From the NCBI GenBank assembly GCA_009602735.1, contig WELA01003597.1:460212-503432 (forward strand): DNA of 43,221 bases, given 5' to 3'. Position 1 is the stretch's first letter. Each line of letters opens with the position of its first letter. Of the stretch, positions 20,844-31,860 are shown piece after piece. This DNA comes from Mesotaenium endlicherianum (Eukaryota; Streptophyta; Zygnematophyceae; Zygnematales; Mesotaeniaceae). The notes below the pieces were generated by a model. It was given only the letters and a program-made list of their open reading frames with translations. It was not told the origin of the DNA and did no database searches. The position numbers and the translations under genes are program-made.

Positions 20844-22928
20844 GTGAGCAAGAATTCCCAAGTCAGTTGGGGATTGAGGCCTGTGAAGGCTGCCGGTGTT
20901 CAACCTGGAAGGGGACCCGGAGAAATTCAACTATATATGCCGTTGAGGAGTGGAAGACTCTACCACTCTGTGGAGCCTGCAGAAGGTTCTGATTCTAGCC
21001 AGAGTCCACGAGAAAGTGAGACGTCTGAGCATACTGACAACCGGTGGAGTGAGCAACCGTCGAGAGACGAGTCTTGTCATAACTCCGCAAGCGGTGAGAA
21101 CCCAGATGATACACGAGCCTTTGTACCTGATTTGGGCAGAGAGCAAGACGTGTGGGGAAGAGTCAGTGAGTCCTGTTCACCGTTCAAAATGGCCGGTGAT
21201 GATCGGGATGAAAATCCTAAGTTCAAGCTGTCTGCAAAGTGTTCTAGCGGGCGAACCAGCGGAAATGGTCTCACTTTCGAAAAGTTTGATGAGATCTATT
21301 GGGCAGAATTCTTTGAGAAGATTCGGAAGGATTCTTCTTATACGCAATCTGTCGCATTTATAGGCTTGGTGCAGTACTTGGACAAGGATGCCCTGCTGTT
21401 ATATCGCCAATTCCGGAAGGATGACGATCTCACCCACGAATGGGCGTTTGAAGAACCGAAAAGGGCTAGGGATTTAAAAATCCAGAAAGAGGCTGCAAAA
21501 GCCCGAATGTCCGCTTTATCTTTAGGAAGAACAGTGACAACTGCACCCGTTGAGAGCATAGACCTAGCTGCACTAACACAAGACTTAACAGAGGCCATGA
21601 GGCAACTCACTGAGGGCCAGCGGAAGGCGGCCACTCAAGATGATGATGCCGGCTCTGTCGTAGAATTGCAAAAGGTGTGTGCACAATTGTCTGAAAAGAT
21701 TGCTAAAGCTCAGGAACGAGTAGCCATCGTCAACTTGGCGAAGCTCAACACAGATAATGAAGGAGAACCGCCACCACCCGGAGCGGAGAAATCAGTTGAA
21801 GATGAGGCAGAGATGCCAGACCTTCCAGGGTTCGACCTACCGTCAGCCACCAATGAAGAGGAGATTTAGCAAGCAATTCCACGTTTTCCTACCCAAGAGC
21901 TGGACCTATTGGAGCTACAAGAACTTTGAACGAATGATTGGGTGAACGACCAATTGATGATGGAAGGACCCAGTCTGGCCGATCTTTACAACGATCTAAG
22001 GTCGCCTACATCTAGCACTCCAACCGCCAGTTTTCCAGCACCACAAGCTACCCCACATCAGCTACAACAGCCGCAGGAGGTGGCTGCCTGCACCGCTAAG
22101 GTGGAACCAACACAAGGAAATCCTCACGGTCGCGCAAGCAAACCAAGAAAGGTTGTTCGGGAAGGGAATGCACCTTTCCGACGGATGCTGATGCGTTATT
22201 TCAAGTACAGGGGAACAGCTTAGAGAGAAGGGGTTCCGAAAGGAACCACGGCTTCTCCTCCGCAACCTATGCTAGAGATGTTGCAGAGAGAGGGAGAGGA
22301 TGGCTTAATTCGCAAAGCCATGACATTGGAAATTCACATTCCCATGGTGCGCCCCTCATCCACTGGAACGTGGGAGAAGGACAGTTCAGCTCCTAGGACA
22401 CCTGCAGTGTCTGAAAGGGAACTGGTAGAGCTGAGATGCACCATAAGCCGCTTGACAACAAAAAATGCTATATACGCACAACTAGCTGCGGCTCAAAGAT
22501 CGCAGACTATGACACAAACATGGACGGTTACGCCACCAGCCAGGGAGGAGTTTGGCACAATCGTTGCGCGCATAGCTACCATTGAGCGCAAATGGGGTGG
22601 GACAATCGACCCCAGAGCAGATTCAGGAGGGTGGCCTTTGCCAAACCCACCCCCACCACGTGAAGAAGGAGGAACAGGGACCAGTTGGACTGCGGCCGAT
22701 GAAGAAAGATTCTTGAGGCAGCCCATCCGGAGGCGTCTAACCTACACCACGCAACCAGAAAGGCGACAATCTATCGGAAAAGGTAAGAGGCCTAAGAAGC
22801 AAGCCACCGAGCCTGAGACAGCGGAGGAGCAAGCTGCAAAGCTTGCCACTCCACCGCCTAACAATCAGGCAGAAAAGCCTGAAGGCCAGGATGAGGGCGG
22901 AAAGCCCCCACCTGGACCCAAAGAGTAG
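20844..22928 (+). pseudogene. Gag-like polyprotein with in-frame stops
   Basis: A single frame runs from 20844 through gag and on into RT. It is broken at 21867 (TAG), near 21926 (TGA), 22221 (TAG) and 22926 (TAG), but nowhere by a frameshift. The likely start is the Met of MPLRSGRLYHS, an opening common in plant gypsy gag. Residues about 140-230 form a helical gag-like region (FEKFDEIYWAEFFEKIRKD, then QYLDKDALLLYRQFRKDDD). A helical region and long Pro/Glu/Lys-rich tracts follow. There is no CCHC knuckle and no Asp-Ser/Thr-Gly protease motif. Assignment as gag rests on position before the RT and on the opening motif. Confidence 0.6.
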
Positions 22929-23606
22929 CAACTACTAAATGCCTGTGTTGGGGAAAAGCAGCCAGCAACTGAGGTTTTCACCATTGGAAACATAGTCGCA
23001 GCCCAACAGAGAGCATTAGTAGAAAGGCTGCTGAAAAAGCACCGCAAGGTGTTTGCCTTTACCAAAGAGGAGATTGGTAGACTCACTGCCAATGTGTGTG
23101 AGATCACACTAACTAATGATAACCTAGTCAGACTTGGGCCGCATAAGCTCATTCAGACCAAATGGGACTGTGTGGAGAAAACTTGCCAGGAGCTGCACAA
23201 GCTCGGTATGATCGAGAAATCAACTTCAATACATGGAGCTCCCACGGTAGTAGTTGCCAAGAAGGACAAGGATGGCAATTATACAGCCACTCGTATGTGT
23301 GGAGACTACAGACGACTGAATCTTCACACGGAGCCAGACAGCTAAGTGATGCCTACATCAGAGCGAATTTTTGCGATTGCTACCACCGGGAAGGTGTTCA
23401 GCATCATTGATCTACGCCAAGGGTTCAACAAGATTCCTGTGAAAACAGAAGATCGAGGTAAGACCGCTTTCTGGGCCCAAAGGGAACTTTGGCAATGGAC
23501 GGTAATGCCGTTTGTGCTGAAAAATGCCCCAGCCATCTTTCAGAGGACTATGGATAAAGTGCTGGAGGGGCTGGATTTTGCAAAACCATACATTGATGAC
23601 ATATAG
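22929..23606 (+). pseudogene. Ty3/gypsy reverse transcriptase, N-terminal half only
   Basis: It continues the same frame as the gag-like region. Motifs in order are IHGAPTVVVAKKDKDGNY, RMCGDYRRLN, a TAA at 23343-23345, FSIIDLRQGFNKIPV (first catalytic Asp), TAFWAQRELWQWTVMPF, LKNAPAIFQRTMDKVL, and YIDDI (the catalytic Asp pair). The next codon is TAG and coincides with the start of the right-hand LTR-like repeat. The thumb, RNase H and integrase are missing. The motif sequences are close to those of the methyltransferase element at 38970-39266, so the two belong to related gypsy lineages. Confidence 0.85.
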
Positions 23607-24610
23607 CAATGAGCCAGCCCAGCGAGTGCCAAGAAAGGTACTGATCAATTGGCTATCCAAGCCAAGTACAGCGGGGATGTTGCAAAGGGCGTTGTGTGCC
23701 GCCTCGGCTAGGCCCTCAGGTGACTGGTCACGACCTGAGCGTTCATCCGAAGCGTTGCCAGCCAGCCACATAGGCGTGATTGTCAGCTGGAAGGCTAAGT
23801 GGTCACGCGCAACAATCCCAATGCATGCATGCATGCTGAATGACAACTTCTAAGCCGTGTGAGAGCTGCTGGGTAAGGACGGCATGCAAGCTAAGCGCTG
23901 TGACTAAGCACTGGTATTCTCGAAAGAGGACAGTGTGTGGTGCTTGTGAAAGGCACGAGTCCTGCCTGAAGCTGCCTCATCCTTGCTCGCATTGTTGTCA
24001 AAGGAAGCTGAAGAAGCATAGGGAGCGCAAAGAAGAAGGAGTTCCCAAGGCCATAGAAGGGCCGAGGTGCCACGCTTCTACCGACGTTGAAAGATTTCTT
24101 CCTAAGTGTATCATAGAAAGGTTAGGCCTCAGGAGTTCCCAAGAGAGGATCTCGCTGGTGGAAAGTAGAGAGTTGCAGAATAGAATCTGTTAGGAGATTA
24201 GCGCAGATTGAGGTCAAACGCCGCAAGCGTGCGAGGGTCACTTAAAATGGTGAGTGTTGTGGTAGTCTCCAAGTTCTCAGAAGTCTCAATTGTCGAATTG
24301 CTAATAGCAAGAGTAGTATTAACAAGTAAAGCTCTCAGTGAAGAACTGAGTGAGCCCAGCCAAGCAGTGAAGAGCTGTTAAGGCGCGGTGTTGAGCGAAG
24401 AGCTCAGACCAGGCCAGCATAGATGTGCAATTCAGAGTTTTGTAAGTTGTGACTCGTGGAAGTTAAGCAAAAGCCTTGAAGGGCGATTTTCTTGGAACTT
24501 GACATTGCCTGTTAAGTTTCTTAGATGTGATTTCTGCAAACTACAAACTTGTTCATTCTGTAAACCCTCAACTTGGGCGAAAGCCTGTGTGGAAGTAAGA
24601 CGCTTCTGTC
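23605..24610 (+). repeat. 3' LTR-like direct repeat
   Basis: The partner of 19814-20812. The left junction lies directly after the RT box YIDDI. Shared bases begin AGCAATGAGCC and end GACGCTTCTGTC, after which the copies diverge at once. Confidence 0.75.
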
Positions 24611-25080
24611 CTTGTAAGGGAAACTAAAGATAAGCTCTCTTTTCGAAAATTTCTGCTAAGGGTTGAATGAGGAACTGGTTGAACATGGGAAGCACTGAGT
24701 GTGGGATGCCTTACCACATGATGCAAGTGCAAGAAGACCAAGAATGGGTCAAACCCCAACCAGTCTGTCACCGACACACGTGCAAGGAACGGTCGATCCC
24801 CACTTACAGCGACGCACCGACACGTCAACCAAGTCGAAGGCACACGTGCAGAGAAGCCACGCACGCGCCAGGGGTCCGACGTTGTTAGGCACGACAGCAC
24901 ATGCATGTACATCAGTACGTAAATGTACATAGCCGGCGGGTGACTTGTGGAGGTCTCCTTGCTTGCCTTAGGGCAAATCCCGAGGAAGTTATTCCTGCCT
25001 CGCAAACGATCATGCTTCCTTCCTCAATCACCACGCTTTTCCTTTGTCTGGAGCAAACCTTTGTCAATAGTGAATAAAAG
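24611..25080. other. Region between the retroelement and a small ORF
   Basis: The sequence contains several CACACGTGCA(A/G)(A/G)GA-type words (near 24776 and 24841). An AATAAAAG lies directly before the ATG at 25081. No gene is recognised. It may belong to another decayed LTR. Confidence 0.35.
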
Positions 25081-25470
25081 ATGGAACAAAAACCGACGAC
25101 GAATGCGGATGTCGAACTTACAGACAAGCTTAGCGAGTTGAGGTCTGGATTGTCACTCGCATGTGACAAGGAGATGGAGAGGTTTCTGAAGGGAGTGTCG
25201 GAGCTGATGAACGAGCTCAAGAAGAACTTGAGAGAGACTTGTGAGGAATCGGTCCGAGAATTCCAGCGGGAGTCTCTTCAGTCCATGATTGGGTATTTGA
25301 ACAGCGAGAAGGGTGATGTCAGGTCCAAAGCAAGGATGTCTCTGCGTCTTTTCTCAGGGAAAGCGTGGGTGGACGGTCAACATCAGGGGGGACCGAAGAA
25401 GGTGAATTCCAAACGATCTCATGGGCCGCTGTTGCTGAAACCACACGGTGCTTGCATCTTCTTAAATTGA
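25081..25470 (+). CDS. Hypothetical protein with helical N-terminus
   Basis: A frame of 129 codons. Residues about 10-90 are rich in Glu, Lys, Leu and Arg with heptad-like spacing (KEMERFLKGVSELMNELKKN), suggesting a coiled coil. After about residue 95 the composition changes to basic and low in helix. A neighbouring frame from 25365 (VGGRSTSGGTEEGEFQTISW) looks equally coding, so a one-base shift may have altered the C-terminus. No family is recognised. It could be a host exon or the start of a retrotransposon gag. Confidence 0.3.
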   Translation: MEQKPTTNADVELTDKLSELRSGLSLACDKEMERFLKGVSELMNELKKNLRETCEESVREFQRESLQSMIGYLNSEKGDVRSKARMSLRLFSGKAWVDGQHQGGPKKVNSKRSHGPLLLKPHGACIFLN

Positions 25471-25664
25471 ACGTGGAATCACAAGCACGTGCTCACTGCA
25501 TCCCATGCCTGCTTTCTGTGTGCTGCTTTTTCTGCGCTCATGACGTATATGCTAGATGTGTGAGGGAGGTAGGCCTGGTAGCAGGTCAATATATGCACCT
25601 TTCTTTCATTGCACACCTAGCCCATATGGATGCACAGCAAACATCGAAGTGATCCACGGAATCC

Positions 25665-27488
25665 ATGTCGCCTTCCCCACCTTTGTGTCGATGTGGTCAG
25701 GCACAACCCGAGAGGCTCGGGGATGAACGGGGCATCCTGGACTTGCAAAATGAGATTCTGGGGCGTATATTGAAGGCCGTCTGCGTTGAGCATGGGACGA
25801 AGGAGCACCACATCACCAGGACAGTCGAGGCAGCATCCCCTACCTTACTGCGTTCCATGTGCAATGTACACACCAGGTGGCATGACGTGCTGCGGTCCCC
25901 CTTCATTGGCGTCAGACTCATCCAGCATTTCCATGGGGGCGTGGACGCTGAGGCAGCTATCCGCAAGCTGCGCAACGCCAGGAACGTCACGCACGCAACT
26001 ATAGACAAGGTTATGGATGCAGGGGACCAGGAGAGGCTGTTCAGGAGGCTCTCTGCCGCGTTCCCTCTCCTCACGTCTTTGCGCCTGACGATAGACAGGA
26101 ACGCGAGGGCCTTGCAGAACCTGTCCCTCTTCCTCTCCCTCAAGACAAACATTAGGCAGTTGTACCTGGACTTCAGGGCCCCAGGTGACACCTCTGGCAA
26201 GTCCGATCCTGGCAGCTCCTCTGGCTCTGATCTTGGCAGCTCCTACGGGGAAGCTCTGGAGGCGCTGGACTTCTCCCTGCAGGAGCACCTGCAAAAACTT
26301 GCGCTCGAGTACTGGGACCTGGGCTTCCCTCATAACGATCCACGCGCGTGCTTTGCCCCTGTCAACGCGGCAATTGCACGGGTGACAAGCCTTCAAAAGG
26401 TTTGCATCACGCTGCGGCCGTCCACGGTCTACGCAGCTCTACCCCATTGGGTGGTCAAGTTCCCCGCCTTTGCCAGCTTTGCTGCAAATGCCGGAGGTGG
26501 GAAGTCTCCCAGCACTCGGCTGCTGGACTCTGCGCGTCTTGCGACGGGCCTGAAGAAGCTCCACATACAATGCTGATCGGTGAGTGCCCGCTCTACTACA
26601 CCCGGTCGGGTGAGACCAGATCGCTGCCCCATTGTGGACATGTGGGGCTGTTCTCGTGGCTGGTACCCTTGATTTTTCTTTTAAAGCAATAGGGAGAGCC
26701 ACCCTACTGCGCTCGATTGGTGCAAACGACACCTCCCCCACTACGCTGATGGTTCCTACCCTTTCGCATAGTCTTCTTGGTCCTGCAGCTCGAGGAGTCC
26801 AGGTTTATGTCAATCGTTGGCAACATGACCTGCCTCACGTTGCTGAGGCTCCGTTGCGCCCTCAACAACATCCGGGGATCCGTCACCGATCTTTTCATGC
26901 CCCTCTCTCCGCAAGCTGGCCATCGAACGCTGACACCATCCCCGACATGAAGATCACTTTTCCCCTGCTGGACAAGCTCACCCTGGAGCCCTTCGAAGCC
27001 GATCCCGTCGATCCCACCTGCTTTGCATTCACGCCGTGCAATCGCTGCACGTAGCGCTCTGCGAGGAGGTGGCGTGGCCCCATCTGCAGTACCTAACCCG
27101 ACTGACCTCCCTGTCTGTGAGGCCGTACATCACGAACTACGACAACAATCCGGAGCGCGAGCCCAGGTGGCACGTATGCGAGTTGCACACGCGCTCGCTG
27201 CAGGCTCTCAGGCTGCACTCCTACATACTTCTGTACCTTGTCGACGGCCTGCTCACCCTAGAACACCATGTCGCGGTCTCTCTATGTTGCACTTGCGTCG
27301 AGGATCTCAAGGTTTGGTACGACAGCTACGCTGAGTACGCTGCCAAGGGGAGCCTTTGTATCGAGCTGGCGGTCGACGACGATGCCAGGCAGTTGTTTAA
27401 GGACACCAGGCGCGGCACGGAGAGACCTACTGGGCAGTGCGTCGTGTGCTCCTCCTATTGTTACAGGGGCAGGAATGGCGGGTGGTGA
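25665..27488 (+). pseudogene. F-box/leucine-rich-repeat-like gene, interrupted
   Basis: The first open part (25665-26576, 303 residues) begins with an F-box-like segment, residues about 27-82 (LQNEILGRILKAV, then MCNVHTRWHDVLRSPFIGVRL). LRR-type strands follow (FPLLTSLRLTIDRN, TNIRQLYLDFRAP, LQKLALEYWDL, TSLQKVCITLRP, LKKLHIQC). Proteins of this type are substrate-recruiting subunits of SCF ubiquitin ligases. A TGA at 26574-26576 stands six bases before a good donor (GGTGAGT at 26579-26585). An acceptor TCCTGCAG at 26781-26788 leads to more LRR-like sequence (FMSIVGNMTCLTLLRLR) in phase. Two further frame changes (near 26910 and 27030) are needed to reach HLQYLTRLTSLSVRPY and the stop at 27488. 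So the gene is a pseudogene, or the assembly has base errors. The family call is moderate. Confidence 0.5.
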
Positions 27489-27516
27489 CTTACGCGGGGA
27501 AGGACACCGTAGGTAA

Positions 27517-29195
27517 GAGCACTGCCGCTATAGACGTGCCTCGCATGTATCTTGTCGCTGTCCACTCCCCCTGTAGCCCTCCCCACCCCCTTGTGGTGAA
27601 TGATTGGGAGGGTGCATGCGTGCACGTGGATGGGGTGGTGAGCATGACGCACAGCGGGGCGGATACTCCGTAGGCGCTTTCAACGTGTAAGTGTTCTTCC
27701 ATCCCCCCCCTCGCCGCCATTCCCCTCTGCCTCCTTTGCCTTTCTTCGTCAACTCCCACGCCTTTTGACCATCAGTCTACACCCTGCTGTCACCAACTCA
27801 ATTATAGAAGTCAGAGAAGTGAAGCTTCTTTTTGCTGCGCACCGTGCATTAATTATGGTTGATACTAGTGCAGCAGGCATAAGAGAGCATGAGAAGGGAT
27901 AGAGGAGGGGGATGGCGGGGGGGGTGCAGGTACAACCTGGAAAGGGGTGCAGGCGATTGTGGCAGCGACAGAAGACACGTGCAGTGTTGTGCTCATCTAG
28001 GTCCCACTCCCCTCCACTCCCCTCCTTTCCTCCCCTCCCCTCTTTTCTCCTTTGATGTGCAGAGGCTGATGCCACTACTACTGCTGCACGTGAATTCTCT
28101 GAGTCGTCCTCCTCCTTACCTCCTCCTTTCCTTCTTTTTCTGCTCCTCTCTTACCTTCTCGTCCCTCCCCGCCCCTCCTCTTTCCTCTTGCTACTCTTGC
28201 TCCTCTTCTTCCTCCTCCCCCCCCAACCTATCCTTGCTCATCGGCACTCTTTCCTCTCTCTGCTGCTCCTGCATATCTTTCCTTCCCGTTTTTCTGCCAG
28301 CCATCTTGCGCCGACGTTTAGAGATACATATGCTCTTGGTGCTTCCTCTCTGATTTTTTCTTCATGGGTTCGTGCGTGCGTGCTGGGGGCAAGCGGATCT
28401 CAGCACGCAAATCTCGGGCTCAAAATCAAAACCTGCCAGGGAGGCGCTGAAGCAGCACGTGCCCAAGCACCTCTCGCCAGGGAGACCCCGTGCGTAACTG
28501 ATGAAAAATGGCTTAAAAGATTGCAGTGAAATGTTTGCAGTAGAGATCTGAGTTCAGTACATTTATGCGGACATGTTACAGTCGCATGATCGAGGGAATA
28601 AAGGCAAATGCGGGGCAACAGACTGGTGCTCGAAAAGGTATGGCAGGTTATAGTCCTTCGAATCTATTGCACGTAAAATGTTTGAATTGTCCTAAAGCTT
28701 TCCATTGAAATTGATGTTTGAACCGACGACAATTGAAATCTGGTCTCCGAAAGTTGCAGCACGCATTTTAGTACCTCCGCGCTTTTGTGTATCCAGCTGT
28801 CGGCCATGCATGGGCTGTGGCATCACTGTAGCGTGCATGATTCACCGGATGCGGTCCTCCAAGTGCATGAGGTGGGCCTTTTCATAACCATTGCCGCTCT
28901 CTTCAGACGACCGATATTTAATTCAGCAGCAGGAGTAAGCATTAACATCAGCAGTTCACGGCGCAGCAGCTTAGCTCACAAGAAGAGAGTTACGTGCAAG
29001 CAACGTGCAAGCGCAAAGGAACCCTCGGGCACGTAAAAAGATTGGCGACGTGCAACAACAGTTGTTTAGGGGCTACATCAGGGTCATTCACGACTCGCGT
29101 ACCTCCCCAGAACGGGTTCTTCCGGCCTGCAAAGGCAGCTAAAACTGTATCCCATTCACTATGACTCGGCCACACACCTAAACAGCTAGGCTCCC
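27517..29195. other. Intergenic with purine/pyrimidine tracts
   Basis: A G-rich purine tract near 27890-27930 is followed by a long C/T-rich stretch near 28005-28290 (many CTCC, CCTCTT words). The Pro/Ser/Leu-rich frames across it follow the composition. No gene is recognised in 28300-29195. Confidence 0.5.
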
Positions 29196-29267
29196 ATGTT
29201 CTCGCCTAGGTCTTGGTGTAGTACCCGAAGAGCTGGTACTTGGCCTACGGCGACAAACTCACTCTCT

Positions 29268-29650
29268 AACACACACACACACACACATACCCCAGAGGAA
29301 GACACTCATACGCACACACGCACACTCAAACACTCGCACACACACACACATACACACCCCAAAGGAGGACACCTCCACGCACGCACGCTCACACGCACTT
29401 CCACACACACACACACACCCTCAAAAGGAGGACCCCCCCACGCATACACGTGGACAGACGATCACACGCACATCCACACACACGGACACCCTCGAAATGA
29501 GGTCACCCCCACGCACACACACGCACACACACACACGCGCGCACACACTCAAAAGGAAGACACCCCCGCGCACACACGCACACACGCGTACGCTTGCCCG
29601 ACCACCCGGATGGAAGACACCCTCGCGCACAATCACGCGCACACGCACGT
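29268..29650 (+). repeat. CA-rich minisatellite
   Basis: Interrupted (CA)n and (CGCA)n runs are punctuated about every 50-70 bases by a spacer of the type CACCC(C/T)(A/C)AAA(A/G)GA(A/G)GACAC(C/T)CC. This spacer occurs about five or six times (near 29290, 29355, 29425, 29490, 29550 and 29610). It forms a higher-order array. The His-Thr-rich frame 29196-29693 is an artefact of it. Confidence 0.85.
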
Positions 29651-29670
29651 CCATGCCCACTGCTGCTGCT

Positions 29671-30916
29671 GTGAAATGAATCTTGCTTATTGAAGATTAA
29701 TTATTTCATTTAAATATATAAGATCAGAGATAGGTGGAAGCGTGTGAAATCAGGGAGCAATCTTCGCCCTTATAATGAATTCCATTTACTTATCTACACG
29801 CCTTGACTCATTTACCGTAGTTGCACACTAACACGAGGCACAAGCAAGAGGCGAGCTTGAGGACTTGAGCTCTCCTTTAGAAACTCATGGCCTCTTGCCT
29901 ACCAGGCTTGCCAGCATGTATAGCACATGCACAACATCAGGGGACTGAATAGCAAAGGTGCTCTCATTCGAGTGACCATAATGTAGCTAAAACACATCCC
30001 ACTGACTTAGGTGCAAACCATGGAATCTGTCCGCTGTGTGACCCCGAAATGTCAGAGGGCCTAAATCTGCCAATACTTCCTTAAATTGAGCAAACTTAAT
30101 GGCAACGGATGCATCTTAACGAGAACTTTTCGAAAAGTCCTAGTTCGCTCCATTTGGAGCGCAGACAAAGCAGCCATGTTAATTTTCGTGAAGGCTGGTC
30201 ATTAGAACGAACCCAAAAGTGCACACATGACTTGCAAGTAGAAATCCAACTATAAAGCCAACTGTCCAGAATGAGGGACCACGAGATCCCAGCCTGCTAT
30301 GTACCTAGTGACCACCTGGTTGACCATGGCGCAAGGTGCGCCGTTTCGTGCGAAACCTGTTAAGTTGGGACCCACGGATCTAGGTGTAACGACCATATTA
30401 ATTGGTCGGTTGACTGAAGTCCTAATTGTTCAGTTGACTGACAACGGCTCCGCCCACCCAGGAGTTAACCACACTGGTAGGACATCGATTTACCGAATCT
30501 CAGTCGACCTTCCGACTTTCAGTATACTACGGTCACATGTGCCAATCTACAAATAATAATCAAAATGAATGTATCTATCCTCAGCGTACTGAAGCTAAGT
30601 ATACTGACTAATATGAGGAGAGCTTCCTATACGTCAACCTACTGATATTACATCCTATATATAACGGATATACAAATCTCAACTAACTATACTATGATAC
30701 AAAAGTCATCTTGTTGACCTTCTCAACAAGTCAGCAAACTACACTGTTATACAAAAGTCATCCTGCTGACATTTTTGACGAAGTAAGTAAACTCGCATTA
30801 CATCGACATACATTTATTTAGATGAACTTGCACATGTGAGTATATTGACATAATACTTATTTAGTGTTATAGTTATATATGCAATTAATTTAATAAATTA
30901 TGAACTGATTTGATAC
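29671..30916 (+). mobile_element. 1.25 kb interspersed element, copy 2
   Basis: The inverted counterpart of 5069-6330. The left end is GTGAAATGAATC and the right end is the complement of GTATCAAATCAG. It is flanked by similar trinucleotide-repeat DNA (TGCTGCTGCT on the left, TGCTGCTACTGCT on the right), which may reflect a target-site duplication or insertion into a CTG repeat. It has the same internal tandem GATGACTTTTGTAT units and no transposase gene. Confidence 0.65.
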
Positions 30917-30950
30917 ATGCTGCTACTGCTGTCGCGCTCTTCCCTGAACC

Positions 30951-31321
30951 CTATGCACCGGGCTCGTACACCTTGTTGAGGTAGGCGCGAGGATGCTTCT
31001 TCGCCCTAGCCCACCTGAGTCCCTGGGGGCCCACCAGGTCACTGACGTGGTTGGTGTTGCACACGTGCCGCTTTGTGCTCGTCGAGTTGTCGTCAGCCGG
31101 CCAGCCAAGCGTTGAAACGGACCACGAGCTCCGCACAGCCAAGCGCCCCGTATCCGCCACGTGTGTTTCCACAAAGTGCCCAACGTCCATGGCGCAGTGC
31201 AGGTACTTGCTCCTGCCATTGACGCGTCCGTGATCACCCCTCCCCATGGGCAGCAGTGCGCCCCACTCCTCCCTCGTCAGCGCCGTCCGCCTGTCCCCGG
31301 CCCTCGTGCCGGCCGCCGTCT
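30951..31321 (-). pseudogene. GC-rich coding-like fragment, unidentified
   Basis: One minus-strand frame is open from the AT-rich border at about 31321 to a TAG at 30951-30953, roughly 120 codons. It contains LTREEWGALLPMGRGDHG, HCAMDVGHFVETHVADTG and HVCNTNHVSDLVGP. The composition is balanced and the Cys and His positions look like a folded domain. I do not recognise the family. It is cut off by the retrotransposon at its 5' side and by the 1.25 kb element just beyond its 3' end, so it is probably a stranded exon or gene remnant. Confidence 0.35.
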
Positions 31322-31823
31322 CTAGTGATTTGAGTTATTATATATTAATTTGCATATAATCTAATGTTTTCAATTATATTTGGAGTAGTATTGTGTGGAT
31401 TCAAGTGTGAATAGGTACTCTAGTGACTTGGTTCATGTCCTTTGAACCTTCTTGGGCATTTTCGAAGTTAGAGGAAAGACCTAGAAGAACTCCACGTTGC
31501 AAAAGTCAAATGTGCCATTTTTAGGTCAAAAGGACATGTGTACATTATTCTAGAAAGAGGTGGCAAGTTTTGGGATGTGTTGGGTGCCAACACATCAACA
31601 TACACCGGCCTAGAAATTACTTATGTAGCAAGTATATAAACAAGAGCTAGAACATAGAAAGACATTCCAGAATCACTCTTGTACTTGCCAAATTCCAAAA
31701 ATATATTAACTATCAAGAAGCCATCTCTCTTTCAAGAAGCTACCACTTGTATTCAAAGATCCTTGTCTTGAATAGATGAAGTATTATATTTCACTAAGTA
31801 CTTTATCTATTTGTTTCACTACA
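31322..31823 (+). repeat. 5' LTR of the chromovirus element
   Basis: An AT-rich stretch that begins at a sharp composition border and ends CACTACA just before a primer-binding site. A TATA box (GTATATAAAC) lies near 31631. An alternative start is TGTTGGGTGCCAACA at 31579. The downstream LTR is absent, so the left boundary cannot be fixed by comparison. Confidence 0.5.
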
Positions 31824-31836
31824 GTTTTATCGGAGC
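31824..31836 (+). other. Chromovirus primer-binding site
   Basis: GTTTTATCGGAGC, the plant initiator-tRNA-Met site with substitutions. The 3' part ATCGGAGC equals that of the copia element's site at 12771-12782. It lies 25 bases before the gag ATG. Confidence 0.6.
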
Positions 31837-31860
31837 TAGGCACTTTGGTAGCACAAGAAG

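Larger units (their letters stand above)
19814..24610 (+). mobile_element. Ty3/gypsy-type element with deleted 3' half
   Basis: It has two direct repeats of about 1 kb (19814-20812 and 23605-24610) around a 2.8 kb internal region. The internal region encodes a gag-like protein and the N-terminal part of a gypsy RT. The RT ends inside its catalytic box, immediately at the right-hand repeat, so the rest of RT, RNase H and integrase are gone. No retropepsin motif is visible. It could have moved only with enzymes supplied by a relative. Confidence 0.75.

Noticed and set aside
29268..29650. Possible CRISPR-like array (repeat with spacer pattern)
   Set aside because: The units are CA-rich simple sequence with irregular spacing in a eukaryotic genome, with no cas genes. 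It is a minisatellite.
29196..29693. 165-codon His-Thr-rich ORF
   Set aside because: It is a translation of the CA minisatellite, with no start context or homologue.
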